From the NCBI GenBank assembly GCA_026990815.1, contig JALXCS010000056.1, positions 1 through 8,231 of the forward strand: DNA of 8,231 nucleotides, given 5' to 3'. Both the position numbers and the translations under genes were made by a program. Shown here piece after piece: positions 1-6,721 of this stretch (within the stretch, counting starts at the first letter, position 1; each line of letters opens with the position of its first letter). Under the pieces are notes generated by a model, which worked only from the letters and a program-made list of their open reading frames with translations, was not told the DNA's origin and made no database searches. This DNA comes from Methylomonas sp. (GTDB lineage: Bacteria > Pseudomonadota > Gammaproteobacteria > Methylococcales > Methylomonadaceae).

Positions 1-53
1 TGCAACACTTCAAGGTGTTTAATCTCGTCGGCTGATAGCTGGTAATCATTCAT
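1..53 (-). CDS. N-terminus of a gene cut by the window edge, possibly IS630-type transposase
   Basis: Reading the minus strand from an ATG at 53 gives an open frame to the window edge: MNDYQLSADEIKHLEVL. This resembles the opening of IS630-family transposases, where a short start is followed by a 'Lx..E...L...H' stretch leading into a helix-turn-helix, but 17 residues are too few to be certain. There is no good Shine-Dalgarno sequence before the ATG; the upstream bases read ataataacgac. If it is a transposase, the DNA between 54 and about 160 would include the element's terminal repeat; I see only a 7-bp inverted pair, tattcgc at 64-70 and gcgaata at 113-119. A chromosomal DNA-binding protein is the alternative. 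Confidence 0.35.
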   Translation of the reverse strand, partial: MNDYQLSADEIKHLEVL

Positions 54-162
54 GTCGTTATTATATTCGCTATCAATACAATACGTCATCTAGTTTATGT
101 GCATTCTTGATCGCGAATAGTATATTTCAAATAGTTCTATACATAATAAAAACTTGTGGAAT

Positions 163-265
163 AGAGGTAAGTAATTGAAATAAAAAGACACATGCAAATA
201 CATCCTTGTAGCTCTCTATCACATCCCTGCGATAGAAGGTCTCATTATTTCAATCACTTACCCCT
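163..265. repeat. Imperfect palindromic element with 25-bp terminal inverted repeats (MITE-like)
   Basis: The arms at 163-187 and 241-265 are inverted copies matching at 21 of 25 positions; the best core is ggtaagtaattgaaataa on the left against ggtaagtgattgaaataa (reverse complement) on the right. The 53-bp interior holds two smaller hairpins of similar style: TACA-TCCT-TGTA at 199-210 and CTATC-ACATCCCTGC-GATAG at 216-235. There is no coding capacity. The structure is that of a small non-autonomous mobile element or an intergenic palindromic repeat. I do not recognise the family and see no clear target-site duplication. The 8-mer agaggtaa that opens the left arm recurs at 276-283, just outside the right arm. 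Confidence 0.5.
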
Positions 266-362
266 TTGATGCCCGAGAGGTAAATTTTTTGTCGTGTACA
301 ATTCAAATAGTGAAAAAATTACGCTTAAAAAGAATATTCCACAACTAAAACTGCTCTTTTGA

Positions 363-400
363 AGACTGTTGGATTAGAGATGAAGCTACTATAACAGTCT
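363..400 (-). other. 8-bp hairpin just downstream of relA
   Basis: The arms agactgtt (363-370) and aacagtct (393-400) pair perfectly around a 22-base loop, starting 17 bases past the relA stop. On the minus strand the stem is followed by tcaaaagagcag rather than a T-run, so it is a poor intrinsic terminator. It might mark the relA 3' end or be a member of a small repeat family, since a hairpin with shared blocks lies at 5773-5813. Confidence 0.35.
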
Positions 401-416
401 CCCAGATTCAATCAGC

Positions 417-2567
417 TTAGTTTTTTCGACGAGCCTCAATAACATTTTGGAGTTGATTCAACTTGCCTAAAATTTCTGCCAAATGAGTAGTGTTTTTCAC
501 TGCAATTGTTAAATCAATGGTCACTGTTAAATTCTTTGGCTCGCTCGATGCTTGCATATTGACAATATTGGCCTCGGCAATACTGAGGATACGTGTAACA
601 TCACTTAATAAACCAGAGCGGTCATAGGCCTCGACAAAAATTTTAACCGGAAAGCTAAAAGTCTCCTTGCCCCAGCTAACATCAATTAACCGCTCCTGGC
701 TTTCTTCGGAATGATTTAACAGGTTTTTACAATCCTGGCGATGAACAGTAACTCCTTTTCCCCGAGTTATATAACCAACAACCGGGTCACCGGGAACAGG
801 TCTACAGCAACTGGCAATTTGAGTTTTGATATTTCCAACCCCGTGGACAATAATATGATCTGTATCAGCAAATTTTTGTATTGGTCTTGATTTTATGACT
901 CGCTGATAATCAATTTGTTCGGGAATTTCCAGCGCCCCGGCCAATTGGGTTTGACTAATATCACCCCGGCCAATTTGAATCAGAAAATCTTCAGGCCGAT
1001 TCAAATGAAAACGTCGAGTTAATTTATTCAGATCGATATCCCCCAGCCCCAGACGTTGTCGGATTTTTTCCAGGATAGTCTTGCCATCTTGAATATTTGT
1101 TTCATGATTTTGCTGCTTGAACCATGCCTTCACTTTATTGATAGCATGACTGGACTTAAGATAACCCAAATTTGCATCCAGCCAGCTTCGATTGGGTCCA
1201 CCGTGTTTTGCCGTCAGAATTTCTACCCGTTGCCCGGATTTAAGTTGATAGCTCAAAGGAACAATACGACCATCAACTTTTGCGCCACGGCAACGATGGC
1301 CAACTTCTGTATGTATAGCGTATGCAAAATCGAGTGGTGTAGCGCCTTTGACCAAATCCTTGATTTGACCTTTCGGAGTAATCACAAAAATCCGTTCCGA
1401 ATATAATTCAGTTTGAAAGCTGTTTAACAGTCTTTGATCATCTCCCTTGCTTTCCAGTAAACTACGAATCAATACAATATTCCTTTCCGCTGCCGCATCA
1501 TGCTTACCTCCCTCCTTATAAAGCCAATGGGCCGCCACACCCAACTCGGCAAAATCATGCATTTCCCGGGTCCTGATTTGTATCTCCACCAGCTTTTGAT
1601 CAGGCCCGACAACGATCGTATGTAAAGACTGATAGCCATTCGCTTTCGGATTGGCAATATAATCATCAAATTCATCAGGAAGATATGACCACAATGTATG
1701 AACCAGGCCCAATATTTCATAGCAATCAGAAACTTTACTGGTAACGATTCGTACTGCCCTGATATCAAACAACTCAGTAAAATCCAATTGTTTTTGCTGC
1801 ATTTTTCGCCAGATACTGTAAATATGCTTGGGTCTACCATAAACCTCGGCTTCCAGCTTTTCTTCCGCTAAAACCCGACGCAGCTGTTCTGTAAAAAATT
1901 TTAGATAGTTTTCTCGATTGCTACGGTTTTCTGCAAGCGACTTGGCAATCTGTCGATAGATTTGAGGTTGTAGACAGCGCAGTGACAAATCCTCCAACTC
2001 CCATTTTAACTGGGCAATACCGATACGATTTGCCAATGGTGCGTAAATATTCAATGTTTCCTTTGCCAGCAACTGTTTTTGCCCATCCATTTCTGATGAC
2101 ATTGTGCGCATACGCTGTACTCGCCAGGCCAGTTTAATAATCAGTGCCCGTACATCTTTAACCATCGCCAGCAACATTCGGCGCAAAATTTCTGCCTGTC
2201 CGGGTAAATCAACATTATCTTTTGAATAATCATTGAAATTTTTCAGGTCAAGGATATGTTCGACCAGAATTGAGATATTTTCTCCAAAACGATCTTTAAT
2301 GTTTGTTCTATCAATATTGTTGGCAACATTTCGGTCTGACAATATCGCCGCGACAACCATATCCGCATCGGCACTTAATTGTTTTAATATCACCGCGACT
2401 TCAAGACCACGGATTGAAGCTCCATTCGCAGATTCGTTCGTTGCTGCCAGCGTCAAGGTTTCATAAAGGATGTGTTGCTGGCCATCATCAAAACCTTCTG
2501 CCAGATATTGGTGCCATTCAGTTATTGTTGCTTGTGAAAACTGAGGCAAATGAATATTTGGGTTCAT
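417..2567 (-). CDS. relA: RelA, ribosome-associated (p)ppGpp synthetase (GTP/GDP pyrophosphokinase)
   Basis: RelA transfers pyrophosphate from ATP to GTP or GDP on ribosomes stalled by uncharged tRNA, raising the stringent alarmone (p)ppGpp. The 716 residues show the long RSH layout. The N-terminal HD domain (about 30-160) is degenerate: the HD pair is SD (77-78) and the KLADR motif is KLAWR (145-149), so hydrolysis should be absent. The synthetase domain (about 240-350) has GRPKHIYSIWRK (244-255), FDIRAVRI with D268, the RelA-type acidic EFDD motif (299-302) and VEIQIRT with E328. TGS follows (391-452), then a helical linker, a Cys-rich domain (C587, C588, C613) and a C-terminal ACT domain (about 640-714). 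EFDD rather than SpoT's RXKD, plus the broken HD, separates RelA from SpoT. The ATG at 2567 is the only plausible start: an in-frame TAG lies eight codons upstream and the next Met is residue 70. The Shine-Dalgarno sequence is weak, with an AGG almost touching the ATG. Confidence 0.96.
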   Translation of the reverse strand: MNPNIHLPQFSQATITEWHQYLAEGFDDGQQHILYETLTLAATNESANGASIRGLEVAVILKQLSADADMVVAAILSDRNVANNIDRTNIKDRFGENISILVEHILDLKNFNDYSKDNVDLPGQAEILRRMLLAMVKDVRALIIKLAWRVQRMRTMSSEMDGQKQLLAKETLNIYAPLANRIGIAQLKWELEDLSLRCLQPQIYRQIAKSLAENRSNRENYLKFFTEQLRRVLAEEKLEAEVYGRPKHIYSIWRKMQQKQLDFTELFDIRAVRIVTSKVSDCYEILGLVHTLWSYLPDEFDDYIANPKANGYQSLHTIVVGPDQKLVEIQIRTREMHDFAELGVAAHWLYKEGGKHDAAAERNIVLIRSLLESKGDDQRLLNSFQTELYSERIFVITPKGQIKDLVKGATPLDFAYAIHTEVGHRCRGAKVDGRIVPLSYQLKSGQRVEILTAKHGGPNRSWLDANLGYLKSSHAINKVKAWFKQQNHETNIQDGKTILEKIRQRLGLGDIDLNKLTRRFHLNRPEDFLIQIGRGDISQTQLAGALEIPEQIDYQRVIKSRPIQKFADTDHIIVHGVGNIKTQIASCCRPVPGDPVVGYITRGKGVTVHRQDCKNLLNHSEESQERLIDVSWGKETFSFPVKIFVEAYDRSGLLSDVTRILSIAEANIVNMQASSEPKNLTVTIDLTIAVKNTTHLAEILGKLNQLQNVIEARRKN

Positions 2568-2571
2568 ACCT

Positions 2572-2607
2572 AAAAAACAAAAACGGGGCTACCCACTGGT
2601 AACCCCG
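2572..2607 (-). terminator. Rho-independent terminator after clpB, abutting the relA start
   Basis: On the minus strand a 10-bp stem (CGGGGTTACC / GGTAGCCCCG, loop AGTG; plus-strand 2584-2607) is followed at once by TTTTTGTTTTTT (2583-2572). The one non-Watson-Crick position is a G·U wobble in minus-strand RNA but a C·A mismatch on the plus strand, which supports minus-strand function. It lies 51 bases past the clpB stop. The end of the T-tract is only four bases before the relA ATG at 2567, so this hairpin also shapes the relA leader. Confidence 0.9.
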
Positions 2608-2658
2608 CTAAAAAGGGACTGACTTAGTCAATTATCAAATAATCAATTGGCATGAGTG

Positions 2659-5232
2659 CTATTTTGAAAAAACCAACTGACCATCTTTGACATCAACTTT
2701 TATTACATCACCCGGACCAAATCGCCCTGCCAGAATATCCTGTGCCAAAGGATTTTCCAGCTGATTCTGAATAGCCCGTTTTAAGGGTCTTGCACCATAA
2801 ACCGGATCAAACCCAACTTCACCCAGTTGATCAAGTGCAGCTTCAGAAATTTCCAGCTCTATATCTCGCTCATGCAAACGGTCCTTGAGATAGGAAATCT
2901 GAATATTGCATATAGACCGAATTTGTTCTTTACCCAATGGATGAAAAACTACTGCCTCGTCAATCCGGTTAATAAATTCCGGTCTAAAGTGCTGACTGAC
3001 AACTTCCATGACAGCAGACTTCATTTTTTCATAATTGTCCTCGCCAGCCAATTCCATAATCCTGTCTGAACCCAGATTCGAGGTCATTACGATGACAGCG
3101 TTCCTGAAATCAACCGTTCTGCCCTGACCATCAGTTAGACGTCCATCATCAAGCACTTGTAGCAGTACATTAAACACATCATGATGTGCTTTTTCAACCT
3201 CGTCTAGCAAAATAACAGAATAAGGCCTGCGTCTTACCGCTTCGGTCAAATATCCGCCTTCTTCATAACCCACATAGCCAGGGGGGGCACCGATCAAACG
3301 CGCTACCGAGTGTTTTTCCATAAACTCGGACATATCAATCCGAACCATTGCCTCTTCGGTATCAAACATAAAATCGGCCAAAGCTTTACACAGCTCGGTT
3401 TTACCCACACCGGTCGGACCCAGAAACAAAAATGATCCAATTGGCCGGTTTGGATCTGACAGCCCTGCACGTGACCGGCGAATCGCATTACTGACCGCTT
3501 TCAATGCATCATCCTGACCAATAACCCGCTTGGCCAATTCCTGTTCCATGCGTAACAGTTTATCCCGCTCTCCTTCCAGCATTTTTGAAACCGGAATCCC
3601 TGTCCATTTGGAAACCACATCGGCTATTTCCTCTTCGGTCACCTTGTTTTTTAACAGGGTTGTTTCCTTCGTTTCAGCCTGAGCAGCTAATTCCAGCTCC
3701 TTTTCAAGCTTGGGTATTTCACCATACTGAAGTTCTGCCATTCGGGCCAAATCATTTGCTCTACTGGCAATTTCCAGCTCTTTACGAACCTGTTCCAGTT
3801 TTTCCTTGATTGCCGAAGTCCCCTGCAATGAGGCTTTTTCCGATTTCCAGATTTCTTCCAGATCAGAATATTCTTTTTCAAGCTCCCTGATTTCTTCCTC
3901 AAGAATCTGCAAACGTTTTTTTGATTTTTTTTCAGATTCTTTACTTAATGCGACCTGCTCAATTTTTAACTGAATTAAACGGCGCTCCAGTTTATCCAAA
4001 GCTTCCGGCTTGGAATCGATTTCCATACGAATCCGGCTTGCCGCTTCATCAATTAAATCTATCGCCTTATCCGGTAACCGCCTGTCTGTAATATAACGGT
4101 GCGATAATTGTGCCGCTGCCACAATAGCCGGATCAGTAATATCAACTTTGTGATGCAATTCATAACGTTCTTTCAAACCACGCAAGATAGCAATGGTATC
4201 TTCTACTGAAGGCTCATCCACCAATACTTTTTGAAATCTACGTTCCAGCGCCGCATCTTTTTCTATATATTGACGATATTCATCCAGTGTCGTTGCACCA
4301 ACGCAATGTAATTCTCCACGCGCCAGCACCGGCTTCAACATATTCCCGGCATCCATGGCACCTTCAGCCTTACCAGCACCAACCATAGTGTGCAACTCAT
4401 CAATAAATAAAATAATCTGGCCTTCCTGTTTAGCTAGATCATTCAGAACTGCTTTTAAACGCTCTTCAAATTCACCCCGGAATTTGGCGCCGGCAATCAA
4501 GGCTGCCATATCCAGCGATAACAATCGTTTGTTTTTTAGCCCTTCAGGAACCTCACCGTTGATAATCCGTTGCGCAAGTCCTTCTACAATTGCAGTTTTA
4601 CCCACACCTGGCTCACCGATTAAAACCGGATTATTTTTTGTCCGTCGCTGTAAAACCTGTACGGTACGGCGAATTTCATCGTCACGCCCAATCACTGGAT
4701 CGAGCTTTCCAAGTTCCGCCTTCTCAGTCAGATCAATCGTATATTTTTGCAGAGCCTGGCGTTGATCTTCCGCATTGGGATCATTAACTGCTTCCCCCCC
4801 CCGAATATTTTCTATTGCCTTTTCAACCGCCTCTTTGGTCACTCCAGCTTTTTTCAGAACATCCTGAGCAACGCCTTTGGTATCAATTGCAGCCAACAAA
4901 AACAACTCGCTGGAAATAAACGAATCATTGCGCTTTTGCGCCAGCTTGTCTGTCAAATTTAATAATTTTGATAATTCATTGGAGATTTGAACATCTCCAC
5001 CTGTGCCAGAAACCGTAGGCAATCTATCCAGTTCCCGCCCCAGTTCAGCTCTGATCCACTCAGGATTCACACCAACCTGAGTCAACAAAGGCTTAACACT
5101 TCCACCTTCCTGGTCCAGCAATGCAATCATCACATGTACTGGCTCTATGAATTGATGGTCTTTACCTAGCGCCAAACTTTGCGCATCAGCCAGCGCCATC
5201 TGAAATTTGCTGGTTAATTTATCCATTCTCAT
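2659..5232 (-). CDS. clpB: ClpB, ATP-dependent protein disaggregase (Hsp100)
   Basis: ClpB is the hexameric cytoplasmic chaperone that, with DnaK/DnaJ/GrpE, threads aggregated proteins through its central pore. At 857 residues it has exactly the E. coli length and aligns throughout. The N-domain (1-145) has two Clp_N repeats. NBD1 has Walker A GEPGVGKT (206-213), Walker B D278/E279, arginine fingers R331/R332 and a pore loop reading KFRG with F251 where Tyr is usual. The coiled-coil M-domain (about 405-525) includes Y503, known in E. coli to contact DnaK. NBD2 has Walker A GPTGVGKT (605-612), Walker B D677/E678, pore loop GYVGY (652-656), R756 and sensor-2 GARP (813-816). The ATG at 5232 follows AGGGGGA by 7 bases; a second ATG two codons on is less favoured. 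A G9 tract spans codons 145-148. E. coli makes a shorter ClpB from an internal GTG at Val149; here Val149 is GTT. Confidence 0.98.
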   Translation of the reverse strand: MRMDKLTSKFQMALADAQSLALGKDHQFIEPVHVMIALLDQEGGSVKPLLTQVGVNPEWIRAELGRELDRLPTVSGTGGDVQISNELSKLLNLTDKLAQKRNDSFISSELFLLAAIDTKGVAQDVLKKAGVTKEAVEKAIENIRGGEAVNDPNAEDQRQALQKYTIDLTEKAELGKLDPVIGRDDEIRRTVQVLQRRTKNNPVLIGEPGVGKTAIVEGLAQRIINGEVPEGLKNKRLLSLDMAALIAGAKFRGEFEERLKAVLNDLAKQEGQIILFIDELHTMVGAGKAEGAMDAGNMLKPVLARGELHCVGATTLDEYRQYIEKDAALERRFQKVLVDEPSVEDTIAILRGLKERYELHHKVDITDPAIVAAAQLSHRYITDRRLPDKAIDLIDEAASRIRMEIDSKPEALDKLERRLIQLKIEQVALSKESEKKSKKRLQILEEEIRELEKEYSDLEEIWKSEKASLQGTSAIKEKLEQVRKELEIASRANDLARMAELQYGEIPKLEKELELAAQAETKETTLLKNKVTEEEIADVVSKWTGIPVSKMLEGERDKLLRMEQELAKRVIGQDDALKAVSNAIRRSRAGLSDPNRPIGSFLFLGPTGVGKTELCKALADFMFDTEEAMVRIDMSEFMEKHSVARLIGAPPGYVGYEEGGYLTEAVRRRPYSVILLDEVEKAHHDVFNVLLQVLDDGRLTDGQGRTVDFRNAVIVMTSNLGSDRIMELAGEDNYEKMKSAVMEVVSQHFRPEFINRIDEAVVFHPLGKEQIRSICNIQISYLKDRLHERDIELEISEAALDQLGEVGFDPVYGARPLKRAIQNQLENPLAQDILAGRFGPGDVIKVDVKDGQLVFSK

Positions 5233-5271
5233 TTAGTTATCCCCCTGGTTAAATAATCTTATCTGTTAGCA

Positions 5272-5299
5272 AAATGGGGCTGAAAAGTTTCATTTCAAG
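5272..5299 (-). promoter_or_regulatory. Sigma-32 (RpoH) heat-shock promoter of clpB
   Basis: The minus strand carries CTTGAAA (5299-5293), a 13-base spacer and CCCCATTT (5279-5272). This matches the RpoH consensus CTTGAAA-N13-15-CCCCATNT essentially base for base. Transcription would start near 5265, giving a leader of about 33 bases ahead of the clpB Shine-Dalgarno sequence and ATG. Heat-shock control of clpB is expected from the family; its near-perfect form here is seen directly. Confidence 0.9.
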
Positions 5300-5447
5300 T
5301 AATCTTTTGAATTCAGCTTTATATTTTTCGGTGTTTTTTAGATTCTAGACGCAATCAGTGTTGACAAGATCGCACAAATAATCGTCAAATGGTCCTGTCT
5401 TGAACATTAAGACATTTTATTTTTTAAATATTTATGGAGATTTTTTA

Positions 5448-5759
5448 ATGAAAAAATTTAATCTTGTTTTAGCGGCGATGTTTATTGCATTTCTATCAGG
5501 ATGCGCATCGACATTACCAACTGGAATGATTATGACAAACCTGAAGCTTCCCGTTGCAACCACTGACGCATCAGGCCCGGCCAGTAAAGTTGGCGAAGCA
5601 AGTTGTACCAGTATTTTATCAATGGTGGCAAAAGGTGATTGCAGTATAGAAACAGCCAAGAAAAATGGCAGCATTAGCCAGGTTCATCATATTGACTGGC
5701 AAGTCGATAACTTGTTGGGAATCTGGGCAACTTACAAAGTAGTTGTTTACGGCGAATAA
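5448..5759 (+). CDS. Small TRL-like outer-membrane lipoprotein
   Basis: This 103-residue protein has a lipoprotein signal: Lys-Lys, a hydrophobic stretch, then the lipobox LSGC with lipidated C19. Ala at +2 predicts outer-membrane sorting by the Lol system. The mature part resembles the TRL-like family (first described near tRNA loci): a Gly-rich start, 'GEASCTSIL', a 'GDCSIETAKKNG' helix and a 'GIWATYKVVVYGE' end. Two further cysteines (C53, C65) could pair. The family's role is unknown. The ATG at 5448 is chosen because the lipoprotein signal begins there and GGAGA sits 7 bases upstream; a TTG at 5400 would add 16 residues and spoil the signal. It is divergent from clpB. A TTGACA at 5361-5366 with a weak TCAAAT at 5385-5390 is the only sigma-70 candidate upstream. 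Family assignment is by recognition of the C-terminal pattern. Confidence 0.8.
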   Translation: MKKFNLVLAAMFIAFLSGCASTLPTGMIMTNLKLPVATTDASGPASKVGEASCTSILSMVAKGDCSIETAKKNGSISQVHHIDWQVDNLLGIWATYKVVVYGE

Positions 5760-5772
5760 AATTATTCCACCT

Positions 5773-5831
5773 GATTTCGGCTGTTGGTTTCTACTAGATC
5801 AACAGTCGAAATCAATGTTATCCAATTTTTT
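5773..5831 (+). terminator. Probable terminator hairpin after the TRL-like gene
   Basis: A 14-bp stem (GATTTCGGCTGTTG at 5773-5786 with CAACAGTCGAAATC at 5800-5813, loop 13) lies 13 bases past the stop. Its single irregular pair is G·U in plus-strand RNA but A·C on the minus strand, so it is built for the plus strand. The T-run (5826-5831) comes 12 bases after the stem rather than directly, so intrinsic termination may be inefficient. Confidence 0.55.
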
Positions 5832-5985
5832 ACTTCGGTTTCTCAGCCGATTATTTCCAGGGACCCCAACATAATTCTTTACCTCTGCTACAATTATTCT
5901 AGCACCCAAAATCGCCGGTGGGCTTCTGGAAACTTCTGAAATAGGCAAGAAAAAGCTCATTTTGTAATTTAGAACTGACAAGGCC

Positions 5986-6597
5986 ATGTAACAACTCACC
6001 ATTCTAAAGGGCATCCTGCATTCCAAGCGAGCCAACATCTATTACCTGGAAAAATGCCGGGGCATGCAAAAAGATAGCCGGGTACTTTATCTAACCGAAG
6101 TGCAGGAAGAAAAACAATGCACTAAAATTCCTATCCCCAATACTTCAGTCATTTTACTTGAAACAGGAACAGGAACACCCATTAGCCAGGCTGGGGTCAG
6201 AATGCTGGCCTCAGCTGGTGTACTCATCGGTTTTTGTGACGATGGAGGAACGCCATTATTGATGGCCAATGAAGTCGAATGGCTAAGCCAGCAAAGTGAA
6301 TACCGGCCTATCGAATATAGTCAGGGCTGGTTATCGTTCTGGTTTGATGAGCAAACGATTGACTGTTGCCAAATAGTTTCAGGCCAGCCAGTTCAATTAT
6401 TTGCAACAGATCTGGAATAAAGATAAGGATTTGCATATCGAGGGCATCATTAAAAATGGGGGTGACAAAGTAAAGATGTTAGCCAGTTTTGTGCGAAAAT
6501 AGAACAGGCCGGAAACGTAACTCAGCTATTGCTGATTACAGTGACGAGAAGTTGATAATGGGTGAAAACAACGCAAATATGTTTTATGGATATTGAT
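5986..6597 (+). pseudogene. cas1: Degraded cas1 of a type I-F CRISPR-Cas system
   Basis: Cas1 is the integrase that inserts new spacers into CRISPR arrays. The translation from 6013 (ILHSKRANIYYLEKCR) and on through VILLETGTGTPISQAG, SAGVLIGFCDDGGTPL, EVEWLSQQSEYRPIEY and WLSFWFDE matches the N-terminal half of type I-F Cas1. The likely original start is the ATG at 5986, but codon 2 is TAA. After FWFDE a +1 shift near 6356-6360 moves the homologous frame, which continues LTVAK, stop (TAG at 6374), FQASQFNYLQQIWNKDKDL. A second shift near 6490-6500 leads to AKIEQAGNVTQLLL, ending at a TGA at 6553. Remnants fade out before 6600. The family is about 325 residues; the C-terminal catalytic Glu/His/Asp residues are missing. 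An open frame from an internal ATG (6064-6420) survives but cannot encode an active Cas1. No cas2-3 or repeat array is adjacent. Confidence 0.88.
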
Positions 6598-6721
6598 TAT
6601 AATTCTAACGACTCTTTAAAAAATGCCTTCGTTCTAATATTGATTTTAAAAAATATTGTCTACTATTGCATAAAATACGAAACCCAGCCATAAAATAACA
6701 AAAGGATAAAATAAACCGGTA
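6598..6721. other. AT-rich gap between the cas1 relic and hsdM fragment
   Basis: This AT-rich stretch has no coding signal. It holds the leader of the hsdM fragment. An AAAGGA at 6701-6706 lies 15 bases before the hsdM ATG, too far for a standard ribosome-binding site. No sigma-70 promoter with a 16-18 base spacer stood out. Confidence 0.4.

Larger units (their letters stand above)
54..416. other. Non-coding AT-rich intergenic region
   Basis: No open frame of useful length is seen on either strand. Besides the palindromic element at 163-265 and the hairpin at 363-400, which are listed separately, I see no tRNA, riboswitch or promoter that I would defend. This is the 3' flank of relA. A typical rho-independent terminator for relA is not evident, because no stem here is followed by a T-run on the minus strand. 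Confidence 0.5.

Noticed and set aside
64..119. Inverted pair tattcgc/gcgaata as the terminal repeat of the upstream element
   Set aside because: Seven AT-rich bases 42 bp apart are easily found by chance, and there is no matching end in view.
393..416. Intrinsic terminator of relA
   Set aside because: The hairpin is adequate, but the minus-strand sequence after it lacks a T-run, so it was recorded only as a hairpin.
1056..1406. A 116-codon plus-strand open frame inside relA
   Set aside because: It is antisense to the conserved RelA TGS and linker coding sequence, with no recognisable protein pattern; a shadow frame.
4355..4765. A 136-codon plus-strand open frame inside clpB
   Set aside because: It mirrors the NBD1 Walker A/B coding region on the other strand. 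Its composition (Ser/Pro/Arg-rich) is typical of an antisense shadow.
5361..5390. TTGACA with a downstream TCAAAT as the promoter of the TRL-like gene
   Set aside because: The -35 is perfect, but the -10 matches only 4 of 6 with an 18-base spacer, so it is mentioned in the gene entry and not listed as a separate feature.
5799..6038. A 79-codon minus-strand frame whose middle (IIVAEVKNYVGVPGNN) faintly recalls restriction-nuclease cores
   Set aside because: It runs antisense to the 5' end of the cas1 relic and the upstream hairpin, has no good ribosome-binding site, and the resemblance is a few residues only.
5820..6720. A CRISPR array linked to the cas1 relic
   Set aside because: I looked for regularly spaced ~28-bp repeats of the I-F type around cas1 and through the rest of the accessory region and saw none.
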